Shown here piece by piece: positions 1 through 10,700 of a stretch of 64,000 nt of DNA. The notes below the pieces were generated by a model that was given only the letters and a program-made list of their open reading frames with translations, was not told the DNA's origin and searched no databases. Position 1 is the first letter of the stretch. Every line of letters begins with the position of its first letter. This DNA comes from Lepidodermella squamata (taxonomy: Eukaryota; Gastrotricha), in the NCBI GenBank assembly GCA_047495785.1, contig JBLDXI010000012.1, positions 992,001 to 1,056,000 of the forward strand, read 5' to 3'. The position numbers and the translations under genes were made by a program.

Positions 1-35
<35 letters not shown>

Positions 36-182
36 CCAATCCGAAGATTGACAAAAGTAACAATTCAACCATGCGTTTTCAATGGAATCGATGATGGAAT
101 ACTAATAATTTTAGTCTCATCTGCATATTAAACTTTAAAGTTAAAATAAGTTATTAGGTTTGAAAACAGAATGAAAAAAGTT
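1..182. other. AT-rich spacer, no gene seen
   Basis: No open frame, RNA gene or repeat is recognised before the first tRNA gene. Confidence 0.5.
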
Positions 183-254
183 AGGTCCCATCGAGATTTG
201 AACTCGAGTCGCTGGATTCAGAGTCCAGAGTGCTAACCGCTACACCATGGGACC
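183..254 (-). tRNA. tRNA-Gln (anticodon CTG)
   Basis: The reverse strand folds as a complete cloverleaf. The acceptor stem GGTCCCA pairs with TGGGACC, and the discriminator is T, as in eukaryotic tRNA-Gln. The anticodon loop is CTCTGAA, giving anticodon CTG, and the T-arm contains GTTCAAAT. There is no intron. It lies about 90 bp from a tRNA-Ser gene on the same strand. Confidence 0.95.
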
Positions 255-341
255 TTGCATAAAAATGAAGCCTTGTTTTGTATGTAATCCTAGATATCGC
301 CTCTAGTTTACTAGGAAAAGTGATTCGTTGAAAAAAGAAAT

Positions 342-423
342 CGCTGCCAGTAGGATTTGAACCTACGCGCGGAGACCGCATCTGATTTCAAGTCAGACCC
401 CTTAACCACTCGGGCATAGCAGC
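342..423 (-). tRNA. tRNA-Ser (anticodon TGA)
   Basis: This is an 82-nt class II cloverleaf with a long variable arm. The acceptor arm starts GCTGCTA and closes on TGGCAGC with one G-T wobble. The D-arm has GAGTGGTTAAGG, the anticodon loop CTTGAAA gives TGA, and the discriminator is G, as expected for serine. No intron is visible. Confidence 0.95.
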
Positions 424-609
424 TTAGATTTTATCTCATTCAAAAAGCCCAAGCACATGATTGCAATAATGTTTGGAACAATAAAAATCAGATCAAGAGT
501 CCAACTGTAAAAAAATTAATTTAATAATTTTTTATTTCAATTATTTTTAAGGAGACATTTTTTTAATTATTTCTCCATGACCATTCCTTTTGAGAATCCC
601 TAAAGAGTC
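424..609. other. AT-rich spacer
   Basis: Nothing recognisable lies between the tRNA-Ser gene and the MITE. The last 8 bases (602-609, AAAGAGTC) are the left target-site duplication of the MITE. Confidence 0.5.
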
Positions 610-986
610 GGGTCCCCTACAGAGCAGCAGGCTTCAAAGCAAGATAAACTCGAAAAGCGGTGCAAACGTCACGCAACAATAAATCGAATTAATTACGATA
701 AAATTCGGCGTAGTTTTCTGAATATGGACTCATCATAACTTTAGTAGTCCGGCCTATGCATTTTGAAAAAATTTCGAAAAACGACTTTTTCGACCAAAGT
801 GAGGTCTGAGTCACATTACGGAGTTTTGATGACTTATGTTCCTCAATTTTTGGTGTGAAAAGCTAGAATAGCTGACCATCATGTTAGTCCATTGGTTGAA
901 AATCAGAGGCTAAGCCTGAGCGCCTGCTGAGAGGACTGTTTAGTGCGTTTTCCCTGCTTTGAAGCCTGCTGCTCTGTGGGGGACCC
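610..986. mobile_element. MITE (non-autonomous DNA transposon) with 32-bp TIRs and 8-bp TSD
   Basis: A 377-bp element is bounded by inverted repeats beginning GGGTCCCC. Left arm 610-641 and right arm 955-986 are complementary over about 32 bp with a single mismatch. It is flanked by perfect 8-bp direct repeats, AAAGAGTC, at 602-609 and 987-994. No coding potential is visible inside. An 8-bp duplication fits hAT, P or Merlin transposases; GG-starting termini are closer to Merlin than to the usual hAT CAG start. The superfamily is therefore inference, but the element boundaries are seen directly. Confidence 0.88.
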
Positions 987-994
987 AAAGAGTC

Positions 995-1377
995 AGATGA
1001 TTTCGCAACGATCTATCAATAAAAATCAGATAATTTCAAAAATGGAGAAAAATGGAAAAAAAACTCTAGGCCTGGCGGCGGAATGCTGAAAATAGCATAT
1101 AGGTAAATAAAAAATCGGGTCCAATCAAAGTTCTTCGAAAAAGTTAAAAAAAAGTTAAAAAAAATTGTCATTTGTAGCTTTTAGAGTTTCAAACTCTTTC
1201 ATTTTGTTCAATAAAAGTTCCCCACTATCAGAGAATTTGCGATTCATCTACAAGCAGAAATTTGACACAGTTAATTTTTATGATTTCGATAATCTCCGAT
1301 TTTCATCAAATTAGGAGGCCATAATTTGCGCGCATACAAACATAAGAAAAATAATTATAATTTTCTCTAAAAAATTA
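995..1377. other. Spacer, 3' flank of the dynein gene
   Basis: AT-rich sequence without an open frame. It probably holds the 3' UTR of the minus-strand dynein gene that ends at 1378, but no polyadenylation signal was assigned. Confidence 0.4.
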
Positions 1378-4300
1378 TCATCTTTTACCTTCAAGTAAAG
1401 ACATAACTCCAGTGTCTTGATCCAGTAACGTCAACGGAGACGCAATGCCAGGCGTTCCAGCGCCACTCGCAGCCTGGCCAGTGCCTCGCAGTCGCATGTT
1501 GCCTTTCGGCGTTTCAATAACCCGATGAATGAAACCAGTACTCGTCAAATAGTCCCCAAGCGCCGCCTCAGATAACACTGCGAAATAAACCGATTCGATT
1601 TGACACGCGCCGGGTAGTGAGCTGTTAGGATCCAACCCAGCCGCGCCACGAATCGCCCTTTCCAGGCTCAAATCAACCGAAACTACAAAATCCACCGCTG
1701 ACATAGACGCATTAGTCGATGAATATATCGGCACGTGAGGCTGTTGCTGCGACTCGGAATTAATGGGTACCGGCTCCAATAACACCGACCCAATCGTCAC
1801 AAATTTACGATTAGCGGTCGTACCCATCGAATCGTTGATCATAACGCCGAAAGACAGGTCTTTAATCAACAAACCAATCGGGTTATTGAAAGTCGCAGTC
1901 TGTTCCGGTTCAGTGATTGTGACGTTCAATTTCGTGTTCGCCTTACTAGCCTGTTCCGGTTTAAACACCCTAGCCGACCAGCCGTAGTGCGCGTCGACAT
2001 TTTCCATCATTTCAAGGTCGAAATTTGAGACGCTGAGCGCGTGATTTGTTTTGAAATAATGAAGCAACGACCCGAGTTTCGGTAATAACCCGGACGCATT
2101 CGCCGTTAACCGACCGCCGCTTTGCGATAATTTCTCGAAAGATTCGAATAGCTCAAACCTCGACTCAACAACCTGGCTCAGGTACCACGCTAATGGGACG
2201 CCATTTTCGCGGAATAACAGGTCAAGATCGTCTTCGCCGATCCACGTGACCGGGGTCAATTGCTGGCACAACGCCGCTGCTGTATCCGTCAACTCGGGCG
2301 GAACGGCGAATCGGTCGAGCAGAACGGTTTTCGCTAATTTAGCCATGTCGTTTGCGATGATGTCCAGCAGACTGCAGAGTTTAATCGCCTCGGTTTTCAT
2401 GAAAGCGCGCCATGGGTCGCTGGGCGCTGTGAGATCCTGCGCGACCTGGTACGCGAATTTCGCCTTTTTATTGCGAATTTGATGCGTGCAATCGTGGGCG
2501 ATAACCAGGCCGTTCCATAGGCGATTTGTTTGAATTTGAGGCGGATCGTCGTACCAATACGCGTCTTCGATGTCGAGCATTTTCACGAATTTTAGGAAAA
2601 ATCGCCGGCCGGTTAAAATTCGCTGGTCTTTCAAATAGTGATCGAAGTCTGAAAAATCAGATTCGCCCAATTTTGAGGCGACATCCTCTGGAACTCGAGC
2701 ACTGGCGAATTTGACCAATATTTCACTCGATTTTTGAATAATCCAACTCGTAAGTCTGGGTTCGAAAATCGATGAGAAATAAATGGTTGATTCGAGTAGG
2801 GATCTTCCGAATTTTTCCAGGTCGTTCGGTAACGGTTTCCCTGTCTCGAAAAATGACTGTAGATTGCTCTGAATCACGTCTGGAATGCTCCAAGCTTCGA
2901 ACAAGAACCGAGGCTCGATAAGACTGGCTGACATCGTTTGAATCGTAGTTAAAAATAGCGATAGGCGGAATATTTCTGGATTCGCAGAAGCATCTGGAGG
3001 TAGAGTTCTCAAACTACTCTGCAGTTTAACCGCGACTGATCGATTATCCAAGCTCGAATTCGGGCTTAAATCGACAGATTTAACGAAATAGTCGTAGGAA
3101 ATCATTTCCCACGGCTCGTTAGCCTCGATGCAATGGTCATTCAACGCCTTTTGCCCGGTTAATTCAGACGTATCGACGGTGAAAACTAGCTGGAATGACG
3201 TAGCCGATTGCCGGTCAATGATAATTTCCAACACGTGTAGCGGTATAACTTGAATATTCGGCACGAAAACAACACCAGTGGCGTCTGATGACAGTTTAAT
3301 CTTCAAATCTTCGAGGTAATTACGCCCTAGACAGTCGATAACTGTCAATCGACCTTCGCCAACTTTTTGAACCAGTTTCGACTGGACGATGTTTGAAGCT
3401 CGAGCCGGGCAGATTACAGCAGTTCTTAAGCTGGATTCGAAGCTGTATTGACAGCCTACGATGTTGTCTTTACCCTGGGCGACGATTTTTTCGCAGAAAT
3501 TTGTGAAAATATGCGGTTTTAGCAGACCGATAAGATACGCCTTCTCGAGATTGGTCAAATTTCGGCCTGAAACCGTCATTGGAACTTCAAATTCGTCATC
3601 CTCTTCCGACTTCCCGGTAAACCAGTCAGACCAAGCTTGGCAGTCTTCATTAATCGCGCGGAGGAATTCGGGCGAGAAAAAGCCCGAAAGGCGAGCGAAA
3701 TCAGTTTTTGACAGAAAAGCTGGTCTTTCAATCGTATCAGATAGATGAGCAGGTTTCCCGGTGATTAGGAAGGTCGAATCGGTCCGGTCTTGACATAACG
3801 CGAATGATGTTAGCAGGAGGGACCTTTCAGCTGGCAGCAGCTCTTGGCTGATAAGTTCCAGGGGTCGAGTTACGGCGGCGCTTGATAGCTCGCTGATTTC
3901 CAACTCGCTGAATGGCGCACTGACTTCGGCTGGAATTTCGGGTATTTGCGGCAGAGCAAGCTGGTGTTGCGAACCTTGAGATGTTTTCTTCTCCAGTTTA
4001 TTGCGCTCATCAGCCTGTTCCTGATCCTTGTCTACAATCATTTGGACCTGGCCATCACCTACGTCCGCCTTAACGATTTGCTGGTCGGGTTCCAGGCCAG
4101 TTTGAGGCTCGCCTGAAGGTTCAGCCTGTTTTGCTGGTTCGGGTTCAGGTTCGGGTTTCTGGCTGTGATTCGACCTTGGCGATTCCTTCCTCGCCTCCTT
4201 TTCAGAACTCTGAGGCGGTTCTATGGCTCGATTAGAACCAGATAGCTGGAACCAATTATAGTCCAGACCGATCCATGAAAATGATTTTTGATTCATGTTG

Positions 4301-4716
4301 CTGACAATAGCTTGAAGTCGGAATGAGATATGCATCAACATAGCGGCTCTATCGCAAATCGGGCCCAAGTTGTTCTCGGCGAGTCGGTGAAGCTTTTGAA
4401 TCAAACGCTCTAGAGTTTCGATTGAAATTCGAATTTTGTATCGCGAATTCAGAAGATGAGCGAATGATAGTTCAACCGCCTCGTCGCTTGATGCTGCGCC
4501 CGATGAGAAAACTGAAATATCGCTGCGTTCCATGAGTTGCTGATAAGCGGCGGTGACTTTGTCGGCGGCTTCGAAAAACGACGATTGCGAGTCGTAGAGA
4601 GATCGAATTGTGAGGCCGATTGAGGGACGCAGTTCAGACATCGATTTGATGATGAGATTTTCGCGAATCACGTCACGGTCCAGGCGATAGCTGATAAGAG
4701 AAGTTACCGACGCAAC
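1378..4716 (-). CDS. Dynein exon 9: AAA5/AAA6 and C-terminal domain
   Basis: Last exon, 1,112 aa plus TGA stop at 1378-1380. It starts with the post-AAA5 helices (LIIKSMSELRPSIGLTIRSL). A Pro/Glu-rich low-complexity insert follows at about 4010-4200, then AAA6 and the C-terminal domain. Recognisable AAA6 landmarks are AWSDWF, the LTNLEKAYLIGLLKP helix, and a sensor-like segment ending in VFTVDT. The C-terminal barrel region (about 1378-1750) is only weakly conserved; the tail contains PIYSSTNAS, equivalent to the canonical PVYKT segment. Assignment rests on continuity and order rather than strong motifs. Confidence 0.85.
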   Translation of the reverse strand, partial: VASVTSLISYRLDRDVIRENLIIKSMSELRPSIGLTIRSLYDSQSSFFEAADKVTAAYQQLMERSDISVFSSGAASSDEAVELSFAHLLNSRYKIRISIETLERLIQKLHRLAENNLGPICDRAAMLMHISFRLQAIVSNMNQKSFSWIGLDYNWFQLSGSNRAIEPPQSSEKEARKESPRSNHSQKPEPEPEPAKQAEPSGEPQTGLEPDQQIVKADVGDGQVQMIVDKDQEQADERNKLEKKTSQGSQHQLALPQIPEIPAEVSAPFSELEISELSSAAVTRPLELISQELLPAERSLLLTSFALCQDRTDSTFLITGKPAHLSDTIERPAFLSKTDFARLSGFFSPEFLRAINEDCQAWSDWFTGKSEEDDEFEVPMTVSGRNLTNLEKAYLIGLLKPHIFTNFCEKIVAQGKDNIVGCQYSFESSLRTAVICPARASNIVQSKLVQKVGEGRLTVIDCLGRNYLEDLKIKLSSDATGVVFVPNIQVIPLHVLEIIIDRQSATSFQLVFTVDTSELTGQKALNDHCIEANEPWEMISYDYFVKSVDLSPNSSLDNRSVAVKLQSSLRTLPPDASANPEIFRLSLFLTTIQTMSASLIEPRFLFEAWSIPDVIQSNLQSFFETGKPLPNDLEKFGRSLLESTIYFSSIFEPRLTSWIIQKSSEILVKFASARVPEDVASKLGESDFSDFDHYLKDQRILTGRRFFLKFVKMLDIEDAYWYDDPPQIQTNRLWNGLVIAHDCTHQIRNKKAKFAYQVAQDLTAPSDPWRAFMKTEAIKLCSLLDIIANDMAKLAKTVLLDRFAVPPELTDTAAALCQQLTPVTWIGEDDLDLLFRENGVPLAWYLSQVVESRFELFESFEKLSQSGGRLTANASGLLPKLGSLLHYFKTNHALSVSNFDLEMMENVDAHYGWSARVFKPEQASKANTKLNVTITEPEQTATFNNPIGLLIKDLSFGVMINDSMGTTANRKFVTIGSVLLEPVPINSESQQQPHVPIYSSTNASMSAVDFVVSVDLSLERAIRGAAGLDPNSSLPGACQIESVYFAVLSEAALGDYLTSTGFIHRVIETPKGNMRLRGTGQAASGAGTPGIASPLTLLDQDTGVMSLLEGKR

Positions 4717-7700
4717 CTAAAATGATGGGATAACAATTCGTAAAAATTAATAAATACAAAAATGATTTTTTAAATTACTGAAAAAAAATAAAATTTGAAA
4801 ATTCTGAAAATTTGAAACTGATTTTAAAAAGTTTCGAAAAAATTAACGTTTTAGCATTAATCTAGAGCTCCAAAATTTTTAATTTTTAATTTTAGCTACC
4901 TCTTAGCCTATCGTATCATCATAAAAATGCTGAAGCTAAGGGACGATTTGAAACAAAAATAGCCGCAATTTGGGAACATCTAGAGCGGGGCCCTGAAATT
5001 AGGGTGCTCCAGCTTAGTGGACCCAAATTAAAATAAATTAAAATAATATTTCATGATTTGAAAAATGAAAAATTCAATTCATTTCCTTTCTAGTTTCCAA
5101 AACCCAAATACCGAGGTTATGTCATACCTGAGGACTGAAGGCTGGGATTCCATCAGCGTTTACTCTTTCAAACTCGCCCGGAAGAATCGGTCGACTGCTG
5201 AAAAACGCTTCGAAGGTCGCTCCACAAATGACTTTCCTCTTCCCAACCGGCAAAATTGAGATCTCCCTCAAATTTATCGTCACAAAATGATGTTGAATCA
5301 ACGGCTGGAGTAATGCATCCAAATTTCTCGGGGCATTTTTCACAATTACAACATCGCCATCGATCACGTGACGTTCTAATTGCGATACAACGAGAGGATT
5401 AGCGGCCAGGGTTAGCGTTTTGATCTTTTCGAGATCTAACGCGAATTTGAGGTCTTCAACCTCAGTGTCGCCGTTGCATTTACTCCATTCGGCGAATGTG
5501 TAAACAGGCCGATTTTGCGAGTTCGCAATCATCGCCACATTTTCCATACGTTGCCGGCTAAAGGCGAGTTTTTGCATTTCAAGCAACCGATTATCGCCGA
5601 CTAATTGCCGGAGAATCGCGTCAAGGTACCGCCGAACCCGTTCAGCTTCATCAATCGCGTAATCTGAGTCATCACTTTCGACCAATGGGGGCTCAACTGC
5701 GGCAACACTTTCGCGTTTTCCAGTGCTTAGAGGGCGGAATTGAGCTGGAGGTATCTCCCCGCCGAAATACTCGTTTTCCTCGAATTCATCGCTTCCAGTG
5801 CCGTCCGGGTTAAGACCACCGACTGAGGCATCGATAACACAGCCGCGGATATCATCAATTCTGTCGAAAATCAGCGGCAACCCGCGTTTTCTGACGCAAA
5901 TCGGCCAGTGGTGTAGCAGCATTTCGTGGCGGAATTTCGGCTGGAATGGGCCGAGATACGCGACAGTGGCCGCTGCGATAGCGCAACGCCCGAACATGGT
6001 TGAACTAAGACGTTTCTCGCACGACTCGATGATTTGTTCGCAACGAGCCATTTCAGCGTCGAGGAGGCGTCGAAGGCCTCGGGCGTCTTCTAACCGACCC
6101 CGCATTTCCGCGACCTTTTTCTCCTGCTCCTGCTTATCGACAGTTGCTTCTTCGAAGCCGCGAGCCAGTTCGGCCAATCGGCTGTCGAAAGCGCCGCGCT
6201 TCTCGTCGAGAGCCGCGAGTTTGGTCTCAGCCTCGGCGACGGAGGCTTTAGTTTCGTTCAGTTTACGTTGAAGCGGCGCGACTCGGAGGACCATCAATTT
6301 TTGATAGTGGATAACGTTATCGAGCCACCTTAACAGAGGGGCCGTGCGATTGTCGCTTGATAGAAAATCACGGTGATCGTTCAGCCGACGAACATGACCT
6401 AGAAAAAATATTAACATTTTGTTAAAATTTTCCGAAATTTTATATATTAATTTAATACATAATTATAAATTAATTGAATTAATAATTAATTAATTAATAT
6501 TAACTTAATTAATTATTAATTTCAAATTAATTTTAAATTAATTTTATGATTTAAATATTATAAATTAATTTTCAATTTTTTTGTAATTTTTTGAATCTGA
6601 CGAAAAGTTCAAAATTTCACCAATCTCAATTTTCACTTATTGTCTAGTTTCAATTTTTTGCAAAACTTACTTTCTAGGATTTTGATAGTGCTCTCTGACA
6701 GTTCCATCGAATTGAATGACGACAATTCATCGATAAATCGCTCCAAATTCGCCAACTGACGTTTCGCCCCTCGTTGCCAACTCAGATCAGCAGTTGGCGA
6801 TTTCAGCACAATGATGATGCCCGCCATCAAATCATCCATGCCCTCCTGCGGCTTCTGAATACTCCGCAACTCAGACAAAACAGTCATATCCAACGCTTTC
6901 AACAGTCCCTTGGTATCATCGATGATTTGCGAGGCCTTATACATCGTCCGTTCACAGGCCATTTGATATTTTGGCAGTTGACTTCGGAAATAGGTCAATT
7001 TTCGAATGTGGCCTTTAACAGTTCGTAGTTGAAGTTCCATAATCGCCTTATCCTGGCCAATTTGCTTTAACAACTGAGCCGCTCCTTCCCGCTTATCCTC
7101 AGCAATTTGCAGATCAATCTCCAACTGCTGGGCTAATTGAGTCGCAGCGTCCGAATCGTGACGTAGTCGGTCAATGATTTTCTTCGCAGCTTCGTCTTCC
7201 GCCAAAATTTTCTCCCTCTCCTGTTTTAGCAGCATCAAAAATCGCCGGACGAAATACTCGAACGTTGTATTCGTCAAATTTCCGAACGGCCCACATTGCA
7301 GGGATGCGCTTGATTTGGCTGAAGCGTTCGCATGGGCTCGAATTGTTAAATGCATATCAGCCAGTAAATGGCACACATTCTCGCGATCAGACGCGCTCAG
7401 CCACTCCCATTCATCAGGGACCTCCTCCTCCTCGTCCTCATCTTCCTCATCAACCTCGGTGCGGAAGTGGTAATCGGCGTGTTTAACCAACTGCGCCCGG
7501 GTCCAGTGACTCAGCCAAAACACGTTAGACTGCTTGAAAATCGCCAAATAGTTGCGAACAGTCGGCCAAAACGTCGCGTCAACTCGGTTGAAAATGATGG
7601 CGAGACGCGCGTTTTCGTAGACTCGCCGCTCGAAAAACCGCCAAATCGCGTGCTTCGAATGCGCCTGCCCTACCAGCGTCGCATCAGCCCGAACCGCGTT

Positions 7701-10700
7701 GATGATATTCGTCTGCGCGTCAACGCCGTACAAACTCGTTAAATCAGACTGAGTGACAAAATCGCATAATTTCGCCAACAAAGTCGGGCATTGGTTGAAT
7801 TCTTCATCGCGGACGATTATCAGCATTTTCTGGTCTTTGCACCCAGCATCGAAGAAGTAGTCGGCTAGGGACGCGAGGGATTCGCTCAATTTCTCGCTGG
7901 GAGAAGCGTCTGGGGTAGATGGCGGCAGGCTTCGAATTTGAAGCCCGGCAACAGATCCGCCCAAAGTCGCGAAAAATTGAGTCCGGCCAGGGTAGCCCTC
8001 AGCAACTAGGACGACATTGCCATTCGGAGCCGATGACGCAACAATTCGAGCAAGACGGGAGATAACGCCCAAAACTTGTCGGTAGAAGAAAATTTCAATA
8101 TTCGGGTAATTTTTATTCCACTCATTCTGAGCCTCGCCCGACAGTTCGAAAACATCTTCATCCATAGCAAATTCGTGCTTGTAAAAATCGTGGAGAACGT
8201 ACTTCCGATAGCCATTCGTATGTTGGCCCATTGTCGGAATCGCAACGTTAGTCATGCCGTTTTCGTGGGTGATAATGCTGCTGAAAAGCGGGATTTCCGG
8301 CTCGAATAGCCATTCCAGGTACCGTTTGTCTGTTACGTATTTTTTCACCCGGCTAACGTACAGCTCGTCGTATTTCTGCTGATCAACGTTACTGTTGAGT
8401 TTTTGACGCAGCGTCCAGTCCAACTCATGTCGCCATAAATAGAATAGATTTGCGATATTTTGATTCGCAAGCTCAGTGTTCATCGATTGGCAGAAAAACG
8501 AGAACAGCCGCGATAGATCGTGCATAGAAAATAGGTAATGGCCTCGGGTCAAAGTTGGCACGAAGATCTTGGAAAGATCCGAAACCAGGTCGAGTGATAG
8601 AGATGTCAAGGAATTTATCACTGATTTCAACTCGCCACTTCCTTGGCCGAAATGGGCCTGAACCAGGCCGGAAAAGATGTGGAACTGTTCATCGTGCGAT
8701 GGATAGGCCAGGCTGAAGAAGAAAAACTTCCAGAGCAGGCGCTCAGAAACCACAGGAGCGGCATTTCGAGGCGTTGGATTCAAAGACAGGATGTAAGAAG
8801 TTCCTATAAAATTAGAAAAAGAAATTTAAATTAAGGTATGCCACGAATTTCAAAATTAAAATTGAAAACAAAACTAAATTGATAATCAATTTTCCAAAAT
8901 TTCAATTATTTCCATTTCAAAATTTCGATTATCTTACATTTCAAAATTTTAAATTCAAACTTTGAATATTTTAAGAAATTCGAAATCACTTGCTTTTTCC
9001 TGATTTTTATATAGAATTTGTTTACATAGTGGAACCGAATCCTGAAACTTAATTTTTCAATAATTTTATTTTTTATTGTTCAGAGAACCGCACAGAATTT
9101 CATCAATTCAATTTTTGAAAAGGATGCGTCAAATTGGAAGCCTAAATTTAGGGTTTTACAGCAATAAATTCTCCCAAAATATGGTTTTTCGAGTTTCGCA
9201 TCTTCCCTAATAGAATTTCAATTTTTATATTATCATGAGTCATCGGAAATTCTTAGTGCCAAGACACATAAAATTAGTGCTGGAATTTTACTGTTGCAAA
9301 TATTTAGACCCATTTAAAAAGGCATTTTCATGGGACTTTTAAATTTGTTTTCGCTAAAAGAGCCTATAAAAATGTACCTCTAATATAGCGCCAAGAGCAG
9401 TCGGCTGGCGTATTGAAACCCCCATCATCGATATGCTGGCGAATCAACTCCGCAGAAGTTTGAGCCGAAGTATCCGGGTCGACTCGAGCCAAATGAAGGT
9501 CATCAATGAAGCAAATCAGCCGCTTTGATCGTGGCGCATACGTTTGACCGTGCCGCCAGACCACATGACGATCAAGCGCGGAGAAAACTGCCATGCTGTC
9601 AGTTTCCTGGGTCGACGTTACAACGGCAGAGTCGAAATCACTCAACTGTGACGCGCACATTTGGTCCAATTTCGTGAGTAAAGTTCGAGTTTTCCCACAG
9701 CCATCAGTTCCAACAACTGCAATCGACGAGCCCATGTCGCAAATCAAGCTGACAAAATACGACAATTGTTCAGTTCGACGAGTTCGGATGAAACTTTCGG
9801 ACGAAATTCCGAGACCAACGGCTAAATTAGCTGTTTGGCTAGCCTCAAATCGAACAAGATCGACCTTCTCAGTGTCTGGGATCAGGTCGTCAAGATCTTT
9901 CGGGCAATCGTGGTACATAGAAACAATCCACGACAAAAATTCCTGGCGGGCGTTTTGGGTCAGGCCGCCGCCAAATGCCCAGTAAATCGCGAAATACATG
10001 CATTTCTTGAACAATTCCTCCTTACGGATATCAAGCGCATGTAAGAGACCGTCGACAATTTTCGTGAAGGACATGACAGACATCAAAATTTGCAGGTCAT
10101 TGCTCATTGGCCAGCAAGTTGCGTGGCACAGCTCGGCACGTTTATTCAACGCAGGAACGAAAATTTTGTTAAACAGCTCGAAAAATAAACGCTGGAAATC
10201 GAACGGCTTGCGTTGAATCCAATGGAATAAAATCAAAGGGACCATCGATTTTTCGCGGGTGATTGAAACCAGGGCCATCCTAGAGCAAGTTGCGGGTGAC
10301 AAATGCGCCAGTGAGTCGGTTTCCCAGAATACGTGGCAATTTTGCCTGGCGACATTCAACCGCCTACCGTCAACCAGGCTCGAAACGTCTTCGGTATAAA
10401 TCACATCGAGCAATTGTTCGACTAAAACTGGCGTTAAGGGCCCGTCAACTTGAAGGACTTGGTCGATTTCTTTACTAGCGTTGGCGAATATCATTTCGAA
10501 AGCTGACGGGATTAAACCGAAATGGGTCCCAGATTCGTGTCTCGCCAACTTTTTCGCATCCCCGAAAACTCGGCTGGTCTCAACTGAAGCCGGGTAGATG
10601 CTGTGAATATTCAGTGAAGTTCCCATTTGTTTCAAAGCGGCGCAGAATAACTTAATCGCCTCAGTTTTACCCGAACAGGCCGGGCCTAGGACAGTTACAA

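Noticed and set aside
4860-5030. Repeated TCTAGAGC and a CCCT/AGGG hairpin in dynein intron 8
   Set aside because: No matching ends or target duplication, so not enough to call a transposon.
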